64,000 bases of DNA. It comes from Crotophaga sulcirostris. Lineage: Eukaryota > Chordata > Aves > Cuculiformes > Crotophagidae. The stretch lies in the NCBI GenBank assembly GCA_013397455.1, contig VYZB01000120.1, positions 2,178,420-2,242,419 of the forward strand, written 5' to 3'. Under the pieces are notes generated by a model. It worked only from the letters and a program-made list of their open reading frames with translations. It had not been told where the DNA came from and ran no database searches. The position numbers and the translations under genes are program-made. Positions 26,478-38,460 of the stretch are shown piece by piece. Every line of letters begins with the position of its first letter. The first letter of the stretch is position 1.

Positions 26478-28108
26478 CCCCAGGAGTATAATTCATTCCC
26501 CAGTCTACCCCATATCGCTGGGGTCTGGGAGCCTGTGGGTTTGATTTCTGCCCCGCTGGAGAGAGGTGAACTTCTTTGAGAGTCTGAACGGTGGAAACTG
26601 ATTCACAGGCAGTATTATCTTCACCAGATTAAATGTCCTGTTGAGGTAAAAATACCCTTTTGAATGGTGACAGGAATACCTGATTTTTAATTGTTTTTAT
26701 GCAGGAGAGTGGAAATTGCAAATATAACATGCAAGAACACTGTCTGTATTTCTTTATTTGTGGCAGGTATTTAAAAATCGACAAAACTTAAAAAAAATCT
26801 GTACACATTTAACATCTGTTATCTCTTTTCTAATCCTTTAAATCCCTTAATTTACTCCGAAGTATTTAAACTCTTATCAACCTCTTTTGAGGGTTCTACA
26901 TCTTAATCACAACTATATGACAAATATTTGATGATATAGTATGTATTTGGCAAATACTTAGGACTCAAATGATAATACCAAAATAGAGGTTTCATATGAT
27001 TACAGAGACTAAGGGATTAGAAATTAGATTTAAATGGGTCCAAGGGGCAAATTCAAAGACTTCAAACATCTTTTTAAAAACAAGATGCCATGGTTTGAAA
27101 AAAAAGATTTCTAAAATGAATTTGCCGATGATCTCTCCTCCAGAAAAATTCTATCACTTCATCAAGCTTATTTATTTATTTAAACTGCCTTTGAAGCTCT
27201 TTTATTTTGAGGGAAAAAAAAAATAGTTCAACTGCATACATTACGCAAGGGGAAAAATAACACCCATCAAAAAACACAGTGGGAACTTTCTCTTTTTCTG
27301 TTTCGTGAGGAGCAGACATTTCCCCAGAGCTGCTTTTGAGGTTTGTGGTAAACTGAACCTCCAGGTAAATCCTTCAGAGAGGGGATTTAGTGCTGAGAAA
27401 TGACACATGATGACAAGGTAGGGATTTGATCTCCAGATTGAGGCAGTAATCTTGATGGACATCTAGTGGAGCATCCACACAGTGGCTGATGGTTGGCAGG
27501 GGCTAATCCAGATAGAGGTCGAGTGCTCAGTGATGCTGCCCACACACAGATAAGCAGTGCCGTTCAGAGTGTCCAGTGTGTCCAACATCTCCCCACAGGG
27601 TTGGCAGGTACAGGAGACCTCAGGGAGATCCATCACCTGGTGTAGCCTTGGTTGGTCAACTGGTGCCACGTTACAGTTATGGACTTGGCCTCCCCTCAGC
27701 AGGGTTCACCAGGTTAAGGCACCGTGCTTATGTAACCATATCACTGCCACTTCCAGAGCTGTTCCTCCTAGAGCTGGCTTGAGCACCCCTGCATGATGAT
27801 AAAGGATGCACTGTGGACTCAGTATATTGCAGAATCGTGGTTCCAGTCTCCTCCTCTTCTCCATTTCTTCCAGGCTGCGATACGGCTGGGTCTGAGCTTA
27901 GGGGATACTCACTGTCTTCAAGAGCTGCTGAGCACATTTAGGATCAGGTTCTGCAACAGTTCTAATCTTCTGTTGTTGGTTTTTTTCCATCCTGAGTTAG
28001 ATTTTGGCTAGTTTTGTGTCTGGAGCTAGCTCACAAGAGGATGAACACTGGTGGCCCAGGGAGGGAGGGAAAAGGAACGCACAGCACCTTGTCCTGAGCC
28101 ACCCTGCA
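26478..28108. other. Spacer between inverted-repeat arms, no gene recognised
   Basis: A 1.63 kb loop. The first half is AT-rich and the second (27440-28100) is GC-richer. Open frames are up to 79 codons on both strands and carry no transposase, reverse transcriptase or other motif. If the arms are terminal repeats, this would be a non-autonomous interior. If not, it is simply unique DNA caught between two copies. Confidence 0.6.
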
Positions 28109-28339
28109 GCAGTACCCTCTGAGGATGAGGGGTCCAAAACATCCTCCAGAAAATCTTTAACATTATGGATACTGGGGACTAAAGGCAAGAATTTTTAATC
28201 TATTTCTTTTTGTTTGTTTACAATGCTGATCCTCAAAGCAAACCTATAACCCAACATCACATGCTATGTTGTAAGCTCCACTGTTCCTCTCCTACAAAGG
28301 ATCCCAATTAGGGAGAAAGTGCCAAGAAAACTTGCTGGG
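28109..28339 (-). repeat. Right arm of an imperfect inverted repeat
   Basis: Reverse complement of 26259-26477, 231 bp. Compared with the left arm it holds about 12 extra bases shortly after the GAGAGGAACA motif (reading inward). The flanks outside the arms (…CCCCCTGT on the left, CAGAGAACA on the right) show no convincing target-site duplication of 2-9 bp. Confidence 0.95.
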
Positions 28340-31300
28340 CAGAGAACACCACTGCTTTACTCCTCCAGGAGAATGGTTTGTAGCTGCACAGCAGCAAAAT
28401 CTGTGTCTCCATGGTCCTGTGGACAGGATGCAATAGGAGGCAGGAGGCCAAGACTGAAGGATCAAAGCTGAAGGTTCTAAGCATGCAGGCAATGTGCTGG
28501 GCTTCAGCACTGGTGCCTACTCTTCCTCCTTGCTGCAGGTTTCACTGTGCTGCCAAAACAGAAACAGTGAGCAACCTTCATGGATCCCAGGCCCACCAGA
28601 AATCCTGCAGAAGGGATGGGAGGATCCAAGGAAAGGGATTAGCACGCCAGGTAGTACAGTATATTTCCAGGTGGATTTCTACTTGGACTGGGACCAGAGG
28701 GAAGTATGGCCTGTGCCCTTGACCCAGCTCCACCTACCCTGCCTTTTTCCACCCCAAAAGCCTGGTACTGCAGTCCTTGCTTGAAAAGATTTACATACTG
28801 GGAGGCTACTACTCGCTAGGACTTTTTGTGGATTTTTTTCTTTCCTTTTCTGCTTTGATCTCCCTGCATAAAACCTTGAAATGGAGAGTCATCGCATAAT
28901 ACCAAGAACACAAGAAATACCACTACCTGTAGATGAAATAGCACTTAGCTCAACAGTGATCTGAAAGAGTATATTTAAATTACATTTTATCAGCATTGAA
29001 ACTTCTGCCTTACAAAAGGAGAAAAACAGTCTTTGCTGGGTGTGTGCTCTGAATGGGAAAGTCAGAAGTTTATGGATTTGAGAGGCTCTTTTGTTAATGC
29101 TTTGACTGATGCTTAGAACAAGTATAAAAAGAGAAAAATATCATAAGCAAAAAACAGGCTTTGGCTTTCATTCCTGCTCATGCGTCTTCCATCGCCTCCA
29201 AACAAACTCGGCTCAGGTGTCTTGGGCTGCTATAAACTTCAGAGGCAAAGTTTAAGAAACAAGCTGAATTGAAAAGAGTTTGTGTTGTCAGCTAGGAGAG
29301 TAAAAAACTGTTATCGGCTGTTTAAGCACTGCTGACTAATGTATATTCAAAAGCAAATCAACACAGTCGCACCCACTCTTCAAGCATCAGGGAAACCAGA
29401 TGAGACCAGTGTCTCAGAGATATGGTGTCAAAAGATATTTTTTTTTTTAGACAGTGGATGGAAGAGGAGAATCACATTAAAATGTAATGTTTGTCAATGG
29501 CAGTGATAAAAAAAGAAAACTTCCCTGGCCATTGCTGGCTGCTGCATGCAGCAATCTGAATACATTGGTAATGTGAGGGACTGATTAGTCCTGTAAGGCT
29601 GCCTACAGGTTAGCAGGCCTCATTTCAAATCTCTGACAGCAATATGTGTCGTTTCATGCTTCATCCTCATTCCCCATGTTCAACACAAACCGGGGTCACT
29701 CTATATATGGAAATCACTGTCTTCAGGGCAAAAAAATTAAAAAAGGTGAGATTGCCGCTTTAACCTCACTGGCCTCGGAAAATATGTTTTAGTCTGATAC
29801 ATTATACTAGTAGGAATTATTTATCAAGAAGATACAAGCTCGATATTTCAGAAATAATGAGATGTTCTGGTTTTGCAGCTGAAATTTTATGGTCCAGAGA
29901 GCATCAGCTATGAATCCAGAGAATGAAGTAAACTCGCAATGAATGATACACAGCATGCAGCCAAAGTAAAATGGCTGTGCAAAGGGTAATATGGAAGTTA
30001 TAACACAGTGCAAAGCTCACTATGTCTAAAGCACCTTTGTTGCCAAACAGAGACAGATGTTCCAAAGACAGTGCAGGCGTGAGACTCTCACAGCACTTAC
30101 TGAGGGAAGTTTTACCAGGAAAGGTTTGCCCAGTAAGAAACTTTAGTCATTAACCCTCAAATCCTGCAGCTTAAAAGAGCTACTGAAGAATTCATGGCAA
30201 GATAATTTGATAGCAGAAATACAACATTCAAGTACTTAGTGTGGAGAGATTAGTTATGCTGCAGCAAAGGCTAGAGGTTCTCCACAGAATGCAGTGGATT
30301 TTCACTTGCACTTTCATTTTGCTAGAACAAAAGTAAATGTATAAGTCCATAAGTGTCTTTTTACACCACTGTTTCCCAGCCATCTGTGATTTGAATGAGA
30401 TGGTGAGTTTACTTTCTTGTCTGATGAAGAAAGATGAGCAAAGAACTTCCATTTGGTGTTTTATTAGTCTCAGGTTAGGGTGCAGGAGAAGTATTTAAAA
30501 GGCAGGCACAGGATCAGTTACCAAATGCGTACTGCCATACAAAATAATTAATTTATTTGACATGGCTTGTAGAGATTATAAACTCCATGTGACCTAATAT
30601 GGACAGAAACACAGCCATGAACAGCCATCAGCCCTTGCAGCTACTCACATCCCTACAAGACCAACACGTAGGTGCTTTGTAGCCACCACAGCTAACATGA
30701 CTCAGACCAGGGACTGTGCCACAGAGTCACGTTCTTGCACCACCTATCCCCCTCCCACACTTTCTTCCCTTTCTACTGGCACAAGATGGCAGTTTATGGT
30801 CTCCTTTCTGGTATTTTATGGCCTGTAATTTTTTTTTTTAAAAGAACCATAAGTTTTCTATTTCCATCTCGTAGGATGAGACCAACCACTGTCCAAGTCA
30901 GTTTTTACTTGACAGTACTGAGGAGCTGATCTGAAAAATGAGGAAGGATATCATGCTAAAATCCATTGTATATACAGTTTAGGAATGCCATAAGTGCAAT
31001 GAAGGACTGAGATTAAGCGTTTAGAATGGATATCTCTGTTTCAGATTCATCTCGCCTCATTTTAGGCACCCAACAGTTCACTCAAGTCAGGAATCCAAAT
31101 GCCATGGGGAGGAGAGACTCTCAGAGAGGCTATACAGCCTGTTTAGCATCCTATCCTATCTATCTCCACTAGGGTGGGTGACCTTAGGTGGTGTGATGAG
31201 ACCTCTCCTCTCTGTGCAGCCTGAAAACAACTGCCTGGCTGCAGCATGGTTAGTTTGCTTTAGCTGAGTACTCTGCTCGTTGTTGAAACCCATCCAGCAC

Positions 31301-33960
31301 TAAGCAATGCCAAGGTGATACCACCTGTAAGTATGAATGGAGCAACCACATGACTCTAAAAATAAATTGCTTAATATTACAGTCACATGCTTGTCCAGCT
31401 ACAGTTGGTGGCGATGTTCTAATTGCTGGTAAGCACGTTGGGATTTTGCCCTGATAGTTAAAACAAACAAGCACAAAATTGATTTTGACACTGAAAGAAG
31501 AAGAAAAAAGAAAAACAATTTACAAAATTGTGTCAAGAAAAAGGAAGGAAGAAGAGTTCATGTGAAGGTGACTGAATGCTGTTTCAGAGCTGTTCGTTGC
31601 TCTTTGGGTCAGTGTATTACTATGATAAGCTTTCCTTTTTCTTCACATTTTCTTCTTATTTTGAGTCTAGGCTCTGTGCAACATTTCTGCAGAAAAAAAT
31701 GCATTTGTGAAATGCTGATTTTCAGCAATTAGTTTCTGATTTTTCAAATTCGTCCTTCACTCCAAGGCTTTTGAGCCTCCATCAAGCAGCATTTTTGAGA
31801 GACTATGGGAAAAAAAAATCCTTACAAAACAAAAACAGTATTTTCAGAATTCCACTCTACTGCTTTCAGACTATTTCCATCAACCCTCTTATTCATTTTG
31901 ATTTATTTCCATCCATAAGCAGACTAACGCTTTTCTATGCTTTTATTGTTCTTCAAGAATAGGCCTTCTATTGGAGAAAAATAATGTCTCTACGACCACC
32001 ACTTTGCTCAATGCAGATCTTCATTAATCTGCAGCCACAGTACAGGCTTTTAGCAGCAAGCACTTTTGATGGGAATTGAATTTGATACTGCATTATGGTT
32101 GTAGGGCTTCTCACAATAGACTGTGTTCTTTTCTGTGTCTGTGCACAATCAGAGAGACCCAATTAAATAATTTGGTGCAATAATGGAGAACAAAAGAGTA
32201 TGAGGACTTAAAGTGAGGGCTTCAGCATTTGTATTCTCCCTTTTCTGTATCATGTTAATTAATTTGCCTGAAAACCAAAAGAAAGAACATAATGTGAAAA
32301 GCATAGCTCATCTACAACATGGAGGCACTTTAAATGCAGATACCATACCAAATCAACATGCAACAAAGGAACATTCCTTGCCATTTCCATAAGAAAAAAA
32401 AATAAAATAAAGTTGCCAGATAATGTTGAGTGGTCCTGGTTGTGGCCACTGGAAATAACGGTAGCTATTTGGGGGGGGAAACAAGTACTAAGGACGGGAT
32501 AATAATTTGTGCCCTTGTGACAATATCTACAAATAAACATGCAATTTTGAAGCTTAAGAGGAGGTTTGAAAATGCCTGGACTCAACAGAGGCAGAGATCT
32601 CAATCTTTCTGGGCCTTTAATATTTTAATTTTTTTTATCTTCTGGGCTCAATTCTAGTCTATTCTTCCTATAAAATGTCTCAAAGCAGCCAGAGAAGTCC
32701 AGCCCCTGTTCCTCTGTTTAATTTAGAAAATCCAACAGTATTGCAGTGGGCACTAGGGCAATCTCTGCAACTGAGTTTATCCAGCAGAAAAGATCCATTT
32801 ACCCCCTACGGAAATAAACACTGTGGCCCAGCAGTCATGCAGTCCTTATTTGCTCCTCGAATCCCGGACGCTGAGGTCAGCAAACTGAGATTATTTGCAG
32901 CTTGGATGATGCATTCTGCAGTGCTAGCTCCTCTGTAGTGCCCCTCCAAAGGTGAACCACTGAGATCTGTAAAACTGGCAGTTGCACACCTTTCCTGTCA
33001 TACATCATTTAAGTTATTAATTGTTTGAAGCCCTAAAAGATGCAAAACCAAGGATTATTCTCTTGTCTCTTGTTCATTAACAAGTGGAAAAAGAATATTT
33101 GCAGAGCTGTGATCCAGTTGCATTCATTATTATTACCTGTTAAATACTATTTTAGGGATATTAAGAGGAACAATTTACCTAAAGGTTATGAATCTTATTT
33201 CACAGTATATAGATAAAACCCATCACACTTGGGTAAGAATATGATCACAAATTGGGACTTCAATGTATTTTAGAAATTTACGTAATTACATCTTTTTAAA
33301 ATTGAAAGATACATGTCTTAGACAGCTACAATTAGCTCTTTTCTAGCTGGAAAAATCTTCCTAACATCAGTGCTATTGTATCCCCCCAGCTCCACAGAAA
33401 GTCTTTGAGTTTTCAGTTTGAGCCACACAGCAGTTTCATGACCGCAGCTGTCAGGCTACCTGCATATCACACGTCCTATTAAAAGTACTGAAAATTATCA
33501 CCACATCACCTCTCATCAATGTGTGTTACATACTTTTGCTGCAACGGTGCTGTACTTCCCAGCAGAAATGCCTTTTTATATCAACATTCCTCCTGAATAT
33601 GACTTGTGTTGACAAGTTACTAGAATGAAACCTGGGTGGGAGGATCTGGAGGAACCACAAATGGTGAAGATATTTGTGGCTTTTAATCATGGCAATTATC
33701 TGTGCATTTTCCAAACAACTCTTTTTTTTTAGAAGCTAGGGGTCTTCCTCTCTTCTCCTTAAACTTATTAAATATCTTACAACAACAGTGTGTTGCTTTG
33801 TTAATTGCCATTTGTTCTCGAGATCAACCTTTCCAGGAAACACCACCACCAGCAAACCTGGATCAACTACAGCACAGGAGGCTGCAACACTACTTATCAG
33901 CCTATTTGGTAATACATGTGAGCTATCATGACAAGTGTTGTTCATTTCAGTAGGTCTTCA
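28340..33960. other. Unique non-coding DNA
   Basis: GC-richer up to about 28780, then AT-rich. Open frames are 114 codons or less and none has a recognisable domain. The ATG-initiated 87-codon frame at 32675-32938 (plus strand) has a balanced, protein-like composition, but no splice context or family was recognised. A T11 run at 29437-29450 and short A-rich tracts are simple sequence. Confidence 0.6.
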
Positions 33961-36900
33961 GCCTATAATTAAAATACATGAGGCTTACAGTTGTTATGTT
34001 TCTACTTCCACCACTCGGACATGAAAACAGAACGTCCTCCTTGGATCTTAGCAAGTTACTTCTGATCCAACATTAAAAAAAAAGAAAGCATTTCTTCATA
34101 TTCTCATTTAATTCAGTCTAAAAGTGTCACACTTATTCAGCAGCAGTTAAAATAGGCTGTGATGAGAGCATGACAATTTTCAGCTAAACTAGAGGATAAT
34201 TAGAAATGCCCCGTAGCAGGCAAGTCAGTGCTTCAATTTATTTGCTGTTTATTACCAAGTCCCTGCCCCTTGGGTGTAATGACTGTAAAGCAGCACCTGC
34301 AGCTTCCCAGTGTTTGATTTAGTGCTGTAAATGGTGCTCAGAGAGTAGATTAAGCTGGAATGTGATCAAACCTTATTTGCAATCCGATTATACAAACTGC
34401 TCCTTGCACTGACCAGATTGAAGTAATTTCCCTATAGAAACGTTACACTCACTTTGGTGTAAAAATGATTAACATTTGCTGACTGTAGGTCAGCCTTTCA
34501 CTTCCAGTGTAATTCTTTATCAGGCAGGATGCCCATCTTTTTCTTGTGTTTGCCACGTTTGTGTACTGTGCAGTATTTAACCAATGGATATAATCAAACC
34601 CCTTTTTTTCAGGTCTTGTTGATGAATGATTATAATAAATAAGCACTCCAGCATAAGCAGATTAAACTATTTTTTTCCCTGTTTGATTGTTCAGCAGTAT
34701 TGACATGCTTAATGATCTAACAGAGAACGGCTACAGAATGAAGGAATTTCCATATTTTACTGAAAACGGCTATTGAGGTATTTATAAACAAACAGCCAGT
34801 ACACACATGGTGCTTTAAGTTCAGCGTTGGGTAGGATCGCTGTGCACCCACATCAGTCCAAGAACTAACCTACATTTCTTTCAAAAAGTGCCTAAATACT
34901 CACTGTCACTACTAATCCTTTCACTCTTAAATAATCAGCAACATAAGGTTTCTTGGTTCCCAGTAGTTTGGTTTTTTTTTGCACCGTATCAGGAATTCTG
35001 GATGTGAAAACTGTTTCTCAGACAATTAGCCTCTGGTAATGAAACGCAACCAAATATATTCTGCACACTGAAAGCAAACACTTGGCTCTCCACATATTTC
35101 TGTGACAATCAAAGAAATATTTTAGCCTGAAATGCATTATCAAGCCTGACTCAAATACCAGCAATAACATGTTTTGTTGTATACCATTTTAAAGCTGATT
35201 TTCTACAGACATTTTAGCTGTAACTCTTTAGAGACTGTGGTCCTGAAAGTTCACAGATGATGGCGTTCATACCCAATCTCCTTGTCTGATATGTGGGAGA
35301 ATATGGTTCCTGCCCTGATCAGTGGCCCTCAGAAGGAAATTCCAGAGTGGTTTGCAACACATACTGGGTAGAGTCATGCAAACACCGTCCAGGAATCCCC
35401 ACATATGCCGTGCAATCTTTTCCTGTCAAATAGCCGTGCTTTTCCGGTAACAGCCAGCGATTTGCTCCCATTCAGCTCCCAAGCAAAGGCTGTGCTGAGG
35501 TAGCACTGCTTTAGTCCCAGCAGTGCTTGGAGGGACCATGTGCAGGTTTCTCTGATATATCTGTCTTCGGGTTGTTTTCTTATGATACCTGAAAGATCAG
35601 AATGAAATCATGCCAAAAGTATCCGATTAACTTCAGCATGTTTCAGTTTCATGTACAGCAAGCGTTGAGGAAATTAACATCTGCGAGACAGTGGGCGGAA
35701 TTATAGGGTTATTTATATGCCTTTAATTTTACTCTCTGATGGGAAAGACAGAAAATTGGGTCAACTTTATCCCAGTCCCACTGGAAAGAAGTAACATCCT
35801 TCTACTCGTTGCAGAGGATATCAAATCAGTCCGTTACCCTGCAAATAGGAGGCTTTTTTTCACCTTATTTCCTGAATATTGCAGCAATCATCTGTAGCAG
35901 AATACAAGAGCTGAGTTTTGTGAGAACAAATGGCCGCAATAAAACAATTTGAAATACAACTTTTCTCTGGTTTTACGGTAGCAATTCACCTTCCTTTGGA
36001 CAGAGCCACAGATGTACCATGGGAGGAGCATGTCGTATGGGCGTATAGGGATACTACACCAAGCACTTGGTTCGTAAAGACAGATTCTCATTGTAGAGCT
36101 GAGCCGAAGCATTTTGATGGCCCCATATGAAATCACCTTGCTTAGTGTTTCAGAAATGAAGCAACTATTTGCCTGGCTCTGTGCAATGTCAAAAAGAAAT
36201 TAGGAATAGTTTTTTTAGATAAATAGAGTCTTTTGCACTCTTATGGGAGGAAAACCAGGGACAACACGACACCCTGATTCCCCAAGTCTTACTGAATTGG
36301 TAATGGCAATGTTACGCTTGTCCATATGGAAAGCAGGATTGAGGTGACACGGCTTTTCTGCAGAACAGCACAACAGGACCAGTACTAGGACAGGTTCAAG
36401 ACATCTCAGTATTTAAGTACCTGTAGCAACAACGAAGATCTGTGTGGCATACAAGTTCTTGTAGTTCAGATAGATTCAAACGTGTTTCAAGAAACTCCTG
36501 CAGACTATGTACACGTTGAATGACTCCCTAAGCACAGGAGATACATTTTCTGCTTTTGCTGTTTCTTTATCTTCATTCATTCTTTGACTTTTTGTTTCAG
36601 TTAATAAAACTGTATCACTCTCTTCTTTCTTTTTTTTACTGTGATAACATGCTGTTTTGAGTTAATATTGATGGGAAGTTTATACCAGATTTGAAAATTA
36701 TCATGCTGGGAGCTGTTCGATGTCAATAAGAGTTTGTATGTCTGTATGGGGACAGGTAAGCATCTGGACCTGTCAGCCTTCACTCTGGGAAAAAACTTCC
36801 GTTCGGTGGGAATAGATCTGGAAAAGAATCTCAGAAATCGTACTGAACTCTGAAAAACTACTATCTGTATTAAGCTAGAAAAGCGGAAGGTAGGCCATCT

Positions 36901-38460
36901 TTAGGAATACTAGGTTTTTCTAAGTTTGATGTTGAATATGGAAAAAATCTTACACTCAAGTAGCACAGTGATGCAGACTGCCACGTTAAATTTTCCTACT
37001 GTATTTTTTTCCATGCCATGCTGCCTTCCTCCCAATATCCCACTCGTGCAGTCATTTCCTATGTGTTTTGTCTTTATTTAGGCCAGCAAAAGAGATTTTA
37101 TAACACTAACAACAATCCCCAGGGCCTGGTTACAGCTGAGGAAGAGCTTGTCTTTAATTTGTACCTACCCTTCTGAGAGGATTCGGGAAAGCCTCTGGAG
37201 GTTGTGTTAGCAGGAGGGAGCTTCTTTTCCCAGGGGACTGCCTCTTCCACTACCCTCTCACTCACTCCAGCAGCCAGCAAGAATAGAAAGGGAAGTGGCA
37301 GCCTAACAGCATCTGCAATGATTTCAAATAAGGTGGCTGTTGTTTCTTCAGCGGCAACTGGAATACACCCATTATGTGTTTAATAGGATGGTTATTTGTA
37401 CACCAGCTGTTGTTACGTCTGCGGTCATTATCTCGCTGCTGTCTCTGTTTTTTTCTGAGTTAATGGAGATTGCCCTGTGTTTACATTGGATCATACAGTG
37501 AGTGCTGAGGTATTTAAATATTTCACATAAATGAAGCCAAATGTCCTGGTGAAGGTTTTCAGGTGTGGCTGGAGGTTGAAGAGACATAGGATCAGTTTGG
37601 GAATGTGCTAGTGTCCTGTCTTCCAAAAATTGGTCCTACCTGAAGCTATTCACATCAGGCACCTTGAAACTAATTTGGCTGACAAAATTAAATGACACTT
37701 TGAGAAATTAAAAGTTCATATTAATTAGGTTGCCATGAGTACCACTAGCCTTTACTGTGGCGTGGCTGTCCCTGCAGCACCCTGCTCCTCTTCCCCCCTC
37801 ACGGGTTACCTCCACTTCTCCTGTGTCCTGGCAGTGAGCTTGGGTGCCTATGGGCAGGGGGGCAGTTGGGTGGGTGTCCCCACTTCCATCCCATGGGTGC
37901 TCTCAGAGCCAAAACAACAGCAACATCTCACACAGCACTTATGGTGGTGGTGAACTGTAATTTTACATCCTCTTCTGTTAGACTTTGGTGTCTGAATCTG
38001 TTGCTTCTTTATGGTTAGGAAGCCCAGGTGAGGACAAAAGTGTATGGGTTTACATGTGTAGACCTGCCTAAAAAACCTATGCTGTTGCAGACTTGCCATG
38101 CTTCCCCACGGCAGTCCTCACTGGCTTCCAAACCATGCTGTTCGTTTTGGGATGCACATAACACCGAGCGGTTCTCATGATGTGAAAGCAGGAGGTGGAC
38201 AGTGCCAAATTCATTTTTTATTCTCTTTTAAGCCAAGATTTGGACCCAGATGGCCAGAATTTTAGAAATATAACTAAGATGATTATGGCATACATTGGAA
38301 ATACACTCTGTGTGTCTTATATGCATTGAGGTCAACATTATTTGACTGAGAAGGTCACTGGTTTATATTTTAACACTTTTCCTTCCCTCTTATGGCCAAC
38401 ATTTGGATACTCGCAGCTACAAATGGCCATGGTTGATGAATAGTCACCTAATCCCATGAC
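33961..38460. other. Unique non-coding DNA with GC-rich pocket at 37730-37950
   Basis: AT-rich, with no open frame above 84 codons. The block at 34150-34450 is free of repeats and reads like conserved non-coding DNA, but this cannot be verified. The GC-rich pocket around 37730-37950 contains the quadruplex candidate listed separately. No transposon ends were found. Confidence 0.55.
37852..37874 (+). other. G-quadruplex candidate
   Basis: Runs of G at 37852-37854 (3), 37857-37862 (6), 37868-37870 (3) and 37872-37874 (3), with loops of 2, 5 and 1 bases. It satisfies the standard four-run pattern on the plus strand and sits in a local GC-rich pocket. Confidence 0.65.

Noticed and set aside
26259..28339. 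Target-site duplication around the inverted repeat
   Set aside because: Left and right flanks share no convincing 2-9 bp direct repeat at the arm ends.
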